From contig JAFAGI010000019.1 in the NCBI GenBank assembly GCA_023422835.1, positions 1 through 64,000 on the forward strand: DNA of 64,000 bases. The letters are read 5' to 3'. This document shows, one piece after another, positions 52,545-61,673 of the stretch. Below the pieces are notes generated by a model. The model did not search any database. It had not been told where the DNA came from and saw only the letters and a list, made by a program, of their open reading frames with translations. Within the stretch, counting starts at the first letter, position 1, and every line of letters begins with the position of its first letter. The DNA comes from Bacteroidota bacterium (lineage in GTDB: Bacteria; Bacteroidota; Bacteroidia; Chitinophagales; Chitinophagaceae). Made by a program: the position numbers and the translations under genes.

Positions 52545-53033
52545 CTATGCTTCAGCTTCAGCAGCAGGAGCAGCAGCGGTTTCACCGTTTTCGCCTACAA
52601 CTTCAAAATCAATTTCTGTAATGTTGTTGTTACCGAAATCAATGGTTGCTTTGTGTACGCCCAGTTCTTTTACTTCATCTACAATACTGATGCGCTTGCG
52701 GTCAATATCGTAGCCTTTCTGCTCGCGTATGGCGCGTGCTATCTGCAGGGAAGTAACGCTACCGAATATTTTGCCTGAAGTACCGGTTTTCGCTGTAAGT
52801 TTTACAGGGGCAGCTTTTAGTACTTCTACTACTTTATTCATTTCAGCCAGCATGCTGGCTTCTTTCTTGGCTTTTACTTTTTGTTTTTCTTCTAATTGTT
52901 TCAGGTTAGAAGGATTAGCTTCAACAGCTAATTTCATCGGGATAAGATAGTTGCGCGCGTAGCCGCTTTTTACCTCAACCAATTCGTTGGGTGCGCCCAG
53001 ATTATCCACATCTTTTATTAAAATTACTTTCAT
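52545..53033 (-). CDS. rplI: Ribosomal protein bL9
   Basis: 162 residues. The N-terminal rRNA-binding domain (MKVILIKDVDNLGAPNELVEVKSGYARNYLIP, in two parts) and the C-terminal domain (KTGTSGKIFGSVTS) are connected by the usual long Lys/Glu helix. The C terminus carries an Ala/Glu-rich extension (TAAAPAAEAEA) of about 12 residues beyond the normal 148-150. It is last in the rpsF-rpsR-rplI operon, 127 bases after rpsR. Confidence 0.97.
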   Translation of the reverse strand: MKVILIKDVDNLGAPNELVEVKSGYARNYLIPMKLAVEANPSNLKQLEEKQKVKAKKEASMLAEMNKVVEVLKAAPVKLTAKTGTSGKIFGSVTSLQIARAIREQKGYDIDRKRISIVDEVKELGVHKATIDFGNNNITEIDFEVVGENGETAAAPAAEAEA

Positions 53034-53160
53034 TGCTTGTGTTTAGCTCCCAAGAGCCCAGTCAGCATTTGCTTTAAGACTGTCTCCTGCATTGCAGGAT
53101 TAGGGAAGGTGACTAATTAATTTGATAATTGAACTTGACAATTACCCTTGTAATTATAAA

Positions 53161-53427
53161 CTATTTTAAAAGGTCTGCTACGTACGGAAGCAATGCCATC
53201 TGGCGTGCCTTCTTTACTGCATCAGATACTTTGCGCTGAAATTTCAAAGAGTTACCTGTCAAACGGCGGGGCAATAATTTACCCTGCTCGTTGATGAATT
53301 TCTTTAGAAATTCAGTGTCTTTGTAATCAACATAACGGATACCATACTTTTTAAAACGGCAGAATTTTTTCTGTTGTTTTTCCTGTTTGTGTGCAGTAAG
53401 GTACTTGATCTCATTTGCTTTTGCCAT
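53161..53427 (-). CDS. rpsR: Ribosomal protein bS18
   Basis: 88 residues, with the core [16 protein letters not shown] ... [20 protein letters not shown] ... [10 protein letters not shown]. Cysteine-free zinc form except for one Cys. It binds S6 on the small subunit. It begins 2 bases after the rpsF stop codon, so translation is coupled. Confidence 0.96.
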   Translation of the reverse strand: MAKANEIKYLTAHKQEKQQKKFCRFKKYGIRYVDYKDTEFLKKFINEQGKLLPRRLTGNSLKFQRKVSDAVKKARQMALLPYVADLLK

Positions 53428-53429
53428 AA

Positions 53430-53786
53430 TTATTCTGCTGCTTTTTCAGGTTCGGTATTTTTTACACCACTTCTCTTTTTGGCATTGTACTCGACGGCGT
53501 ATTTATCGAGTGCAGTGATCATGTGACGAAGAACCTGGTCATCCCGGTTCATTTGTACTTTAAACTTCTCATTGAAGTCGGATGGCGCACTGTATTCCAG
53601 AACCCAGTAAATGGCTGTGGTTTTTTTCTGGATAGGATACGCCAGTGATTTTAATCCCCAGGGGTTGCTGTGCACGATTTCTCCGCCATGACTTGTAATA
53701 TAGTCGGCGTATTTTTTCTGAGCGGTTTTGAATTCTTCGTCAGAAAGCACAGGGGTAAAAATCACCATCAATTCGTAATTGTTCAT
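53430..53786 (-). CDS. rpsF: Ribosomal protein bS6
   Basis: 118 residues from Met at 53786. The frame stays open upstream to 53831, but [10 protein letters not shown] is the family start. The core [19 protein letters not shown] is typical, with a Lys/Glu-rich tail. It pairs with S18. The -7 element at 53829-53836 lies within the longer frame, which supports the shorter start. Confidence 0.96.
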   Translation of the reverse strand: MNNYELMVIFTPVLSDEEFKTAQKKYADYITSHGGEIVHSNPWGLKSLAYPIQKKTTAIYWVLEYSAPSDFNEKFKVQMNRDDQVLRHMITALDKYAVEYNAKKRSGVKNTEPEKAAE

Positions 53787-53828
53787 TACCCTGAATTTGT
53801 TTTTGGTTAAATAATTAAATTTGAGGTG

Positions 53829-53836
53829 CAAAGGTA
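53829..53836 (-). promoter_or_regulatory. -7 element of the rpsF operon
   Basis: TACCTTTG on the minus strand matches TAnnTTTG, 42 bases before the rpsF ATG. The -33 region is AT-rich without a clear TTTG. I do not recognise the S6:S18 leader structure in the short leader. Confidence 0.5.
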
Positions 53837-53914
53837 AGAAATTATCGGGAAATAAATAAGTTTTTTTGCATCATGTGGGATGCAGAAATTCGAAGAGCAA
53901 AAATATTCTTAAGG

Positions 53915-54208
53915 CTAATCAAAAAAGCGCAGCCTTCTTTTCAGGTCATCTATTTCGTGCTGCATGCTTTCCATGCGTTGCAAAAGCTCGTGAATAGTGT
54001 CTATCCCGGCAGGGCTGATGTCGAGGTCATAGTGCCATGCTGTAAATTTCTCCAGATCTGGCACAAATGCATCATCAATGAAACGCTGACTCTCCATTTC
54101 AATTACCTCAATCAATCCGAGCTCTTCCAGAGAATCAATGAACGAAGTTTCCACGCTGCAATTGGTACAATATTCTTCAACTAAAATTAAATTTCTTTCC
54201 ATGATCAC
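53915..54208 (-). CDS. CbpM-like chaperone modulator
   Basis: 97 residues. MERLDELGLIEV-type CbpM/MerR-like helix (residues about 22-40, SFIDSLEELGLIEVIEME) followed by a C-terminal coiled coil (ELLQRMESMQHEIDDLKRRL). E. coli CbpM binds the J domain of CbpA and inhibits it. The gene follows the cbpA-like gene after 5 bases, the expected order, which supports the call. Two cysteines lie at residues 14-17 (CTNC). Confidence 0.85.
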   Translation of the reverse strand: MIMERNLILVEEYCTNCSVETSFIDSLEELGLIEVIEMESQRFIDDAFVPDLEKFTAWHYDLDISPAGIDTIHELLQRMESMQHEIDDLKRRLRFFD

Positions 54209-54213
54209 AAGTT

Positions 54214-55125
54214 TTAAGATTGCGCTAATTGTTTGAATAATTCTTTTTGCTGTTCAGTAAGATTCACTGGAATGAGCACGTTATAAGTTACTATCAGGTC
54301 ACCGAACTGCCCTTCTTTTTTGTAAACGGGAAAGCCTTTGCCTTTGAGCCGTGTTTTGGTACCGTTCTGTGTTCCGGGCTTTACTTTTAGTTTTACCTTA
54401 CCGTCCATGGTATCTACAGTTATCTCTCCGCCTAAAACAGCCGTATAAAGATCAATGTTTACATTGGTATAAAGATCGTTGTCCAGCCTTTTGAATTGTG
54501 TATCGCCGGAGACCTTAAAAGTAATGTAGAGGTCGCCAGCCGGGCCGCCGTTTACACCGGGAGCGCCATAGCCTTTCAGCCGTATCTTCTGTCCGTCTGC
54601 AATACCGGCAGGAATGGTAATGCGTACGTTCTTATCATTGATGGTAAATGTGCGCTGGTGTGTTGTGTAAGCTTCACGCAGGGCAATTTCCACTTCTGCA
54701 TTGAAGTCCTGCCCTTTGTACTGGCGGCTTCTGCCACCCGAATCACGATGCCCGAAACCGCCGCCTGCTGCACCTCCGAACATCTGTTCAAAGAAGTCTG
54801 AGAAATCTCCTTCGCCAAAATCTGCCTGTGAATAAAACTGCCCGCCGCCGGACTGGTAGTGCTGCTGTTGTGCATGCCGCGCCTGTTCGTATTCTTCGCC
54901 ATGTTTCCAATTCTCGCCGTACTGATCGTATTTCTTTCGTTTTTCAGGATCGCTGAGTACTTCATTGGCTTCGTTAACCTGTTTGAATTTTTCAGCGGCC
55001 ACATTATCGTTGGGATTCAGGTCCGGGTGATATTTGCGGGCCAGTTTACGGTACGCTTTCTTAATAGAATCCGGCGAAGCATTCTTATCAATGCCCAATA
55101 TCTGGTAGTAATCAATAAAAGCCAT
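54214..55125 (-). CDS. DnaJ-class co-chaperone CbpA
   Basis: 303 residues. A J domain (1-70, with the HPD triad in [11 protein letters not shown]), a Gly/Phe/Gln-rich linker (about 75-125) and two C-terminal substrate-binding beta domains (about 125-300). The four-repeat zinc finger of DnaJ is missing, which makes it CbpA-type. It stimulates DnaK ATPase and binds unfolded proteins. The cbpM-like gene follows by 5 bases. Confidence 0.93.
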   Translation of the reverse strand: MAFIDYYQILGIDKNASPDSIKKAYRKLARKYHPDLNPNDNVAAEKFKQVNEANEVLSDPEKRKKYDQYGENWKHGEEYEQARHAQQQHYQSGGGQFYSQADFGEGDFSDFFEQMFGGAAGGGFGHRDSGGRSRQYKGQDFNAEVEIALREAYTTHQRTFTINDKNVRITIPAGIADGQKIRLKGYGAPGVNGGPAGDLYITFKVSGDTQFKRLDNDLYTNVNIDLYTAVLGGEITVDTMDGKVKLKVKPGTQNGTKTRLKGKGFPVYKKEGQFGDLIVTYNVLIPVNLTEQQKELFKQLAQS

Positions 55126-55194
55126 GTATCAGATTTATAAGTTTAAGTTATCTGTATACAAATCTAATACATTAGCCTTTAAAGTAGTTATAAA

Positions 55195-57189
55195 TTATTT
55201 ACTCCTGTTTTCAAACTCTGCTTTTACCGCATCCAGGTGGTTAATAAATTTTTCAATGTTGGAGTCATAGCCGTATTTAATATTGCTGAGTTCTTTGCCA
55301 TCCGTATCAAGGAACATGTACAAAGGCTGGGCATTGAAACCGAAACGGGTAATCTCATAGTCAAGGTTTTTATCTCCCACATTGGTGATTTTTTTGCCGT
55401 TCTTATCTGTATAAACTTGTGCAGGTGGAAGATCTGTTTTCTCATCTACGTACAGGCTGATCAGTACAAAGTTCTCGCGCATTCTTTTCAATACTTCAGG
55501 ATCGCTCCACACTTCGTTCTCCATTTTCCGGCAGTTGGCACAGGACCAGCCCGTGAAATCAAGCATTACCGGTTTGTTCAGCACTTTGGCCGCTGCCATG
55601 CCTTCTTCAAGATCAAAATAGGCTGTAAGGCCAAAGGGTACGTGCAGTTTATCTGCATACAATTTGGGAGGCTGCGCCGTACGGGTAGCAAAGCTCGCTG
55701 TGTGGTTGCCGGATATGTACTGCAATTTGTTCAGGTCAAAATCCTGGGTGGACGCCGGAGGGAAAATTCCGCTCCAGAATTTTAAAGGCGCGCCCCAAAG
55801 GCCGGGCAGCATATACAAAGCAAATGAGAAGCTTGATATGGCTAAGAACAACCTCGGCACGCTGATGTATTTCAGGTCGCTGTCGTGGTTGAACTTCAGT
55901 TTTCCCAATAAATACAATCCTAAGAGCACCGCCAGCATGATCCATACAGCCAGGAATACATCCCTGTTTAATAAACCCCAATGGTACTGCAGATCTACCA
56001 TAGACAGGAATTTTAATGCCAGCGCCAGTTCAACAAAACCAAATACAACTTTCACGGTATTTAACCAGCCGCCGCTCTTTGGCAGGCTGCTGAGCATAGA
56101 CGGGAATAAAGCAAACAGGCTGAATGGCAATGCCAGGCCAGCGCTGATACCTAAAATACCCATCACTGTACCCAGGCCTGTGCCCTTCGAACTTGCTTCT
56201 GCCAGCATACTGCCCACGAATGGGCCTGTGCAGGAAAACGAAACAATCACCAGTGTGAGCGCCATAAAGAAAATGCCCATTACACCCCCTTTGCGCGCTT
56301 TTTCATCAGATTTATTGGCCCATTTACTTGGCAGCGTTAGTTCAAAAGCGCCAAAGAACGAAATGGCGAAAATCAAAAAGATGAGGAAGAATAAAATATT
56401 TGCCCCTGCGCTGGTAGATACCTGGTACAGTACCTTATCACCAAATATTTTTGTAACGATAAGCGTGGGAATGGTATAAATAGCGATGATAGATAATGAA
56501 TAGATAAAAGCGCTGCGAATGCCCTCTGCCCTGCTCTTGCTTTTCTTTAGGAAAAAACTGACCGTAACCGGTATAAGCGGGAATACGCAGGGAGTAAACA
56601 CCATTGCCAGGCCAACTAAAAATCCCAAACCCAATAAGGCCCATGCAGATTGATTGCTATTATCAGGAGCTGTAGCGGCCGCGTTCAGGCCACCTTCTGC
56701 TGCTTGCGATACTTCAGCATTTTGTTTGTCCGGGTCGTAGACGGTCACTATTTCTTCTACGCCGCTGGGGAAATTTTCTCCCTGCATGGCCAGCCAGGTG
56801 ATCAGGCCTTTGATCGTAATTGCTTCTTTTACATTGTGCAAAGGCACCAGGAAAGTAACTTTATTTTTGTAATAATGAATGTTTCCTCCCACAGCCTGGT
56901 TGTTTACGGTTTCGAGTGTACCGATCTCAGTGATCGTATCTGTGGCACGTGTAAATTGCTTAATACGCTCGTCCAATTCTATCTGGGTAATAAACGCATC
57001 TTCTTCAGAGAATTTTTTTGTGGTAAACAACTGCACGTTTTCAGCAATAGTCGCATCTATTTTCAGGTTGGAAAGACTATCGTTTACTTTTTGAACTTCA
57101 TATATAAAGGTAACCGGAGAATTTGTTTGTGCTATACCTGTGAGGGAGCATAACAAGAAAGCAAACACTAACGGAGAAAAATATTTCAT
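55195..57189 (-). CDS. dsbD: Thiol:disulfide interchange protein DsbD
   Basis: 664 residues. A signal peptide (1-20), an N-terminal DsbD-alpha-like beta domain (about 25-160), eight or so membrane helices (about 180-460) with the redox cysteines in FTPCVFPLIPV and SFSCTGPFVG, and a C-terminal thioredoxin domain with WSCANC (Cys550, Cys553). It carries electrons from cytoplasmic thioredoxin to the periplasm. The N-terminal domain lacks an obvious cysteine pair, unlike E. coli DsbD. A separate DsbD-alpha-like protein with cysteines is encoded directly upstream and could serve as the missing domain. Confidence 0.94.
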   Translation of the reverse strand: MKYFSPLVFAFLLCSLTGIAQTNSPVTFIYEVQKVNDSLSNLKIDATIAENVQLFTTKKFSEEDAFITQIELDERIKQFTRATDTITEIGTLETVNNQAVGGNIHYYKNKVTFLVPLHNVKEAITIKGLITWLAMQGENFPSGVEEIVTVYDPDKQNAEVSQAAEGGLNAAATAPDNSNQSAWALLGLGFLVGLAMVFTPCVFPLIPVTVSFFLKKSKSRAEGIRSAFIYSLSIIAIYTIPTLIVTKIFGDKVLYQVSTSAGANILFFLIFLIFAISFFGAFELTLPSKWANKSDEKARKGGVMGIFFMALTLVIVSFSCTGPFVGSMLAEASSKGTGLGTVMGILGISAGLALPFSLFALFPSMLSSLPKSGGWLNTVKVVFGFVELALALKFLSMVDLQYHWGLLNRDVFLAVWIMLAVLLGLYLLGKLKFNHDSDLKYISVPRLFLAISSFSFALYMLPGLWGAPLKFWSGIFPPASTQDFDLNKLQYISGNHTASFATRTAQPPKLYADKLHVPFGLTAYFDLEEGMAAAKVLNKPVMLDFTGWSCANCRKMENEVWSDPEVLKRMRENFVLISLYVDEKTDLPPAQVYTDKNGKKITNVGDKNLDYEITRFGFNAQPLYMFLDTDGKELSNIKYGYDSNIEKFINHLDAVKAEFENRSK

Positions 57190-57261
57190 GCAAATAATAT
57201 TAAAAATGAAAAAGTCTGCAAATCTAAGCAGACTTTAATCTTATCAAAAATGTAGCGCGTT

Positions 57262-57711
57262 TTATTGCAATTTTATAACAACGGATTTGCTGGTTGGGGG
57301 CAGACATTGATTGTCATCACAAACCATATAATTGACATTTGCGGTTAGGGATGTTTTTACATTATTTTTTACCTTAACTTTCTGTACAAATTTTACGTTG
57401 CCGTCAAAGAATTTAACATTGGTCTTAAAATTCTTGTCGTACACTGTTTTCAGGTTTCCTATCTCTTTGGCTTTACCGTCCAGCGTTACCAACGGATTTT
57501 TAGAGAAAACGATCTCTGTTGGTTCCGGGCCGCCTGAGGGTGTAAATTGGGAATAGATATGCCAGGGCTTCTGTACGTGGGCTACAATAGTTACCTCATA
57601 AACTCCGTTTCCTTTTTTAACTGCACTGGAACTAAATGATACCGGGTCTTTCTGGCTGAAAGCAGAAAATGCTACAAATGCTACAATTAAAGTCAGTAAT
57701 AATTTCTTCAT
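57262..57711 (-). CDS. Periplasmic DsbD-alpha-like protein
   Basis: 149 residues from Met at 57711; the longer frame to 57738 adds a non-signal leader. The signal peptide (KKLLLTLIVAFVAFSAFSQ) is followed by a single DsbD N-terminal (alpha) domain of the immunoglobulin-like type, with the C-terminal redox pair in VCDDNQCLPPTS (two cysteines 6 apart, the DsbD-alpha motif). It is 72 bases before dsbD in the same operon. The neighbouring DsbD has no cysteines in its own alpha domain, so this protein likely hands the electrons on. Confidence 0.9.
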   Translation of the reverse strand: MKKLLLTLIVAFVAFSAFSQKDPVSFSSSAVKKGNGVYEVTIVAHVQKPWHIYSQFTPSGGPEPTEIVFSKNPLVTLDGKAKEIGNLKTVYDKNFKTNVKFFDGNVKFVQKVKVKNNVKTSLTANVNYMVCDDNQCLPPTSKSVVIKLQ

Positions 57712-57815
57712 ATGTTGTCTTGGTTTAAATATGATCATTTGATAACACTCAATACAAAAGGTTTAAAATTAAATAGTTCTAAACTCAGGTAGTACAAATA
57801 TAAGTTTGCTGAAGC

Positions 57816-58790
57816 TTATTTTAAAATAAATTTTCCCCATCCTACATACCAGCAGGCCAGTATGATTACCCAGAAAAATAAGGCAGAAACAATTTTAGAC
57901 CGGTTGTAAATAAAAAAATTAGAGGTTATGCCTGCCGCAGGAACGGCAATAATGATCAGTGTTTCCAGGGAATGGTCTTCTAAAAATACAATGCCGGCAG
58001 ACAGCAATAATAAAGCAGTGAGCATTAAAGACCAGCCCTTCCTGGCAACAATCAGCATGTTGGCGTAGGGTGTTTTCATTAATCCAAGTATTACCATACA
58101 TACCAGTAAAGAAAATCCAATAATCAGCTCACGGCTGTCTTTGAATTGTGGTATCTCCCAGCCGAAATCAGGAATGTATTTCATAGCAAGCGGCAGCGTA
58201 TCCGTGAGGTAAAAAACGGAAACTGCAAAATACAACGGCAGAATAACGGCAAGTAAATAAATAAGAAACGTTTTTAAGGTAAAAGTGGTAAAAGTAAAAA
58301 TACCAATTAGCATAATTAACACCAGCATGAAAGAAGGTATATACAGCAGCGCACATAGACCGGCAATGAAACCAATATTGAACACAATACCATTTTTATC
58401 ATCCCTGTGAGACAAATCTAAGCACAGGCTGAACATCGAAATAATGAAAAAATTAATGAATAAACCGGGTGTCATATTGTTCCACAAGGGATACAGCCCT
58501 GTAAATAATATATAAACCATAGCCGGTAAATATCCCTGCGGCAACATTTTCCTGCTCTGCAATAGGTAGTTTAATCTTAGTGCCTGTACAATCACAATAA
58601 GATGGTATAAAAAAGACAGGAAAACCGGCGTCCAGTTTTTCATTGGCGCCATTATAAAATCTATCAGTCCGTCTTTGGCAGTGACAACCACAGCAGGTGC
58701 ATTAAACAAAAAAGATACATGCACAACCGCACTGAGCAGTATCAGTAAAAAAACAGAAACAGCAGACTTTTCTTTAAATAAGGAAACCAA
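57816..58790 (-). CDS. Polytopic membrane protein (DUF6427-like)
   Basis: 324 residues with about nine to ten hydrophobic helices, beginning with VFLLILLSAVVHVSFLFNAP. It resembles a Bacteroidota family that I recall as DUF6427, often located near cell-envelope genes; the number is from memory. No catalytic motif is visible. It is read from a start that has a divergent kup gene on the other side of a 236-base spacer. Confidence 0.7.
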   Translation of the reverse strand: MVSLFKEKSAVSVFLLILLSAVVHVSFLFNAPAVVVTAKDGLIDFIMAPMKNWTPVFLSFLYHLIVIVQALRLNYLLQSRKMLPQGYLPAMVYILFTGLYPLWNNMTPGLFINFFIISMFSLCLDLSHRDDKNGIVFNIGFIAGLCALLYIPSFMLVLIMLIGIFTFTTFTLKTFLIYLLAVILPLYFAVSVFYLTDTLPLAMKYIPDFGWEIPQFKDSRELIIGFSLLVCMVILGLMKTPYANMLIVARKGWSLMLTALLLLSAGIVFLEDHSLETLIIIAVPAAGITSNFFIYNRSKIVSALFFWVIILACWYVGWGKFILK

Positions 58791-59026
58791 GGAAAAATAT
58801 TTTGCAACAAATATAACCGATAAATTCCTGTGCGCACCAAATCAGCCCTAACAAATTTCCCCCGCTGCAGCTTTTGAGTAAAGAAAACATTGAGCATCAC
58901 GAATTGCCACAACACATTGTTTTAACAAATGTTCATAAAAATGAGCGGTAAAAAATAATATTAGATTTAAATATACCCTAACATTGCATAGATTTTGTAT
59001 GCAGAAGACTTCAAAGCTTTTACAAA

Positions 59027-61051
59027 GTGAATAAAAGAAACATCCACACTCTAAGCGCCGCAGGCCTATTAGTAGCTTTAGGTATTATCTACGGTGATAT
59101 CGGTACATCTCCCTTATACGTTTTCAGCGCTGTGATCAATGGTAAAATAATTGATGAAACACTCATACTCGGAGGCCTGTCCTGCATAATCTGGACATTA
59201 ACACTGCAAACAACTGTGAAGTATGTATTGCTAATGCTAAATGCAGATAACAAAGGTGAAGGAGGTACATTTTCTTTGCTGACATTGGTACGAAGACAGA
59301 AGAAGTGGCTGATCTTTCCGGCTATGATCGGCGGTGCATTCCTGCTCTCTGACGGCATCATTACACCGCCAATTACCGTTACCTCTGCTATTGAGGGGAT
59401 CCGGCAGATCCCCGGCCTTGAAACCATGCGGCAAAGCAGTGTTGTGAGCATTGTCCTGACAATACTTTCAGGGTTATTCTTCGTGCAACAATTAGGCACG
59501 GCAAACATTGGAAGGGCTTTCGGCCCGGTAATGTTTGTGTGGTTTTGCATGCTGGCGATCATGGGCATCATCAACATCCACCACGATTATAGTGTATTAA
59601 AGGCTTTCAATCCCTACTATGCTGCACGGCTGCTGACGCAATACCCGCATGGATTCTGGATCTTAGGAGCCATATTCCTGTGTACCACGGGTGCCGAAGC
59701 CCTATATTCCGATCTCGGGCATGCAGGCAAAAAAAACATACGCATAAGCTGGATATTTGTAAAAGCTGCTTTAATACTCAATTACATGGGACAGTCTGCT
59801 TACCTGCTAACCATGAAAGGCAAAATTTTCGCCAATACAGAATTATTGGCAGACAAAGCTTTTTCGAGCAAATTCCCGGCAGCTGAGATACTGGAAAACC
59901 CGTTTTACCAGATCATGCCTGAATGGTTCAGGATCATAGGTATTGTTATAGCCACCATGGCTGCCATCATTGCATCACAGGCCATGCTTTCCGGTTCATT
60001 TACCCTTATCTCTGAAGCTATCCGTTTGAACGTATGGCCCAAGATGAAAATAAAATATCCCTCAGAAGAGAAAGGACAGGTGTTTATACCCGGCCTGAAC
60101 CTCCTGTTATGGGCAGGTTGTGTCGGTGTGGTATTGTATTTCCAGAAATCATCCAGGATGGAAGCCGCTTATGGCCTGGCCATTACTTTGTGTATGATAA
60201 CAACCACATTGTTGTTTGCCTTTTATCTTATCAAGAAACGCGTAAAAAAATCACTTATATTGTTGTTCCTGGGTGTTTACGGCACTATAGAAATATCTTT
60301 CCTTATAGCTAACCTCGAAAAATTCCCGCACGGCGGTTATGTAACGCTCATAATCGGCGGCATATTGTTTACCATCATGTATGTGTGGTACAGAAGTCGC
60401 AAAATCAAGAACCGCTATGTGGAATTTGTGCGCCTTGAGCATTATATTCCCATGATCCAGGAGTTGAGCAATGATAAGACGGTTGCTCGGTACACCACCC
60501 ATCTGGTGTACATGACCAGCGCAGATAATCCTAAGGAAATTGAGCATAAGATCATATATTCCATACTGAATAGGAAGCCGAAACGTGCTGATATCTATTG
60601 GTTTGTGCATGTGGATACGCTGGATGACCCATACACGTCAGAATACACCGTAGAGCACATTATTCCCAACGATATTATCCGCGTGGAGTTCAGGCTGGGC
60701 TTCAGGGTAGAACAAAAGATACAGGCCATGATGCGCCGGGTGGTGGAAGACCTAATTGCTAATAAAGAAGTAAACATCACCAGCCGTTACGAAAGCCTCG
60801 AAAGAAACAATATTGCCGGCGACTGGCATTTTATTGTGATGGAAAAATATCTTTCCACCGACAATGAACTACCTTATTTTGAAAGGCTGATCATGAAATT
60901 GTATTTCGGCATAAAGAAATACAGCCTGAGCGAAGAACGCAGCTTTGGCCTTGACCCAAGCTATGTGCATGTGGAAAAATTTCCATTACTGGTGTCTACC
61001 ACCAGGACTATTCCACTGAAACGGACTTACAAAAATGGGGAGGAAGTGTAA
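59027..61051 (+). CDS. kup: Low-affinity potassium uptake protein (KUP family)
   Basis: 674 residues starting with GTG; no usable in-frame ATG is near. Twelve membrane helices occupy about residues 8-460, with the KUP signatures GIIYGDIGTSPLYVF (about 19-33), GALYSDLGH-like GAEALYSDLGHAG (about 222-234) and the C-terminal cytoplasmic domain (about 470-674). It imports K+ driven by the proton gradient. Length is normal. I see no riboswitch in the 236-base upstream spacer. Confidence 0.96.
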   Translation: MNKRNIHTLSAAGLLVALGIIYGDIGTSPLYVFSAVINGKIIDETLILGGLSCIIWTLTLQTTVKYVLLMLNADNKGEGGTFSLLTLVRRQKKWLIFPAMIGGAFLLSDGIITPPITVTSAIEGIRQIPGLETMRQSSVVSIVLTILSGLFFVQQLGTANIGRAFGPVMFVWFCMLAIMGIINIHHDYSVLKAFNPYYAARLLTQYPHGFWILGAIFLCTTGAEALYSDLGHAGKKNIRISWIFVKAALILNYMGQSAYLLTMKGKIFANTELLADKAFSSKFPAAEILENPFYQIMPEWFRIIGIVIATMAAIIASQAMLSGSFTLISEAIRLNVWPKMKIKYPSEEKGQVFIPGLNLLLWAGCVGVVLYFQKSSRMEAAYGLAITLCMITTTLLFAFYLIKKRVKKSLILLFLGVYGTIEISFLIANLEKFPHGGYVTLIIGGILFTIMYVWYRSRKIKNRYVEFVRLEHYIPMIQELSNDKTVARYTTHLVYMTSADNPKEIEHKIIYSILNRKPKRADIYWFVHVDTLDDPYTSEYTVEHIIPNDIIRVEFRLGFRVEQKIQAMMRRVVEDLIANKEVNITSRYESLERNNIAGDWHFIVMEKYLSTDNELPYFERLIMKLYFGIKKYSLSEERSFGLDPSYVHVEKFPLLVSTTRTIPLKRTYKNGEEV

Positions 61052-61079
61052 AGCGGGGAGCAGCTAAAGGGTGACCTAC

Positions 61080-61308
61080 TCTTACAGAAAAGGCTGCAAC
61101 GCTCATCAAAAAACTTAGCCGTATTCACTTCAAGACGAAAACCAATTTTTCAAATGTAGAAATAGAGGGTTCCACTTTTCCATTCTCAATACGGCCGTAT
61201 TGACATTGCGAAAGACCCTAATCTGCACATAATTCCTTTTTTGGAAAGGTGTTTAACCTCTCTCAAACGTTTGATATTCTTAGCTATTAGTTCTACTGTC
61301 TGTGCCAT
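61080..61308 (-). pseudogene. Decayed XRE-family regulator
   Basis: From ATG at 61308 the minus strand reads MAQTVELIAKNIKRLREVKH then LSKK, the start of an XRE helix-turn-helix domain. After a one-base shift it continues as ELCAD, a TAG in place of a leucine codon, then GLSQCQYGRIENGKVEPSIS then TFEKLVFVLK, and after another shift NTAKFFDE. The intact parent would be a 70-80-residue repressor-like protein. A strong Shine-Dalgarno-like GAGGAGG stands 2-8 bases before the ATG, unusual for this phylum, which may point to a foreign origin. Confidence 0.8.
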
Positions 61309-61619
61309 AACCTCCTCAATTATACAGCATAGTTAATAAAATGGCTATTTGCTTATTTATGCCTATAGTATATATCCGTAGGTAAAATAAACATTCATTT
61401 GATGCAAAAATAATTTAGCGTAGGGAAATAGCGGAAATCAAAGCACAGTTGAACATTCTAAGGCGTATTGGAGCATTTCGGATTACAGCCGAACAGGAAT
61501 AAAATGTTATGCTGTCCCTTCACGATGACAAGAACGTCATCTTTATAGTATTTTATCTGCCTTTATGCTTGTTATGGTTAAAAATTCTGTACGTCAGCGA
61601 GGGGTTTGCTGATCATAGA
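61309..61619. other. Spacer without a recognised gene
   Basis: Only short frames are seen. One plus-strand stretch (about 61426-61500, AEIKAQLNILRRIGAFRITA) looks protein-like but lacks a start and is too short to assign. It may be another gene remnant. Confidence 0.4.
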
Positions 61620-61652
61620 AAATATAAGGCAGCCCTTGTGAAGCTGCCTGTA
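61620..61652 (-). terminator. Terminator of the ileS-dksA-like operon
   Basis: A 7-bp stem (AGGCAGC / GCTGCCT, 61649-61643 and 61633-61627) with a 9-base loop, then TTATATT on the minus strand, 20-50 bases after the stop codon. Confidence 0.75.
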
Positions 61653-61673
61653 TTTTATTGTAACTTAATTAAA

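Noticed and set aside
58791-59026. Potassium-related (c-di-AMP) riboswitch before kup
   Set aside because: No conserved core or complex pairing could be found in the AT-rich 236-base gap.
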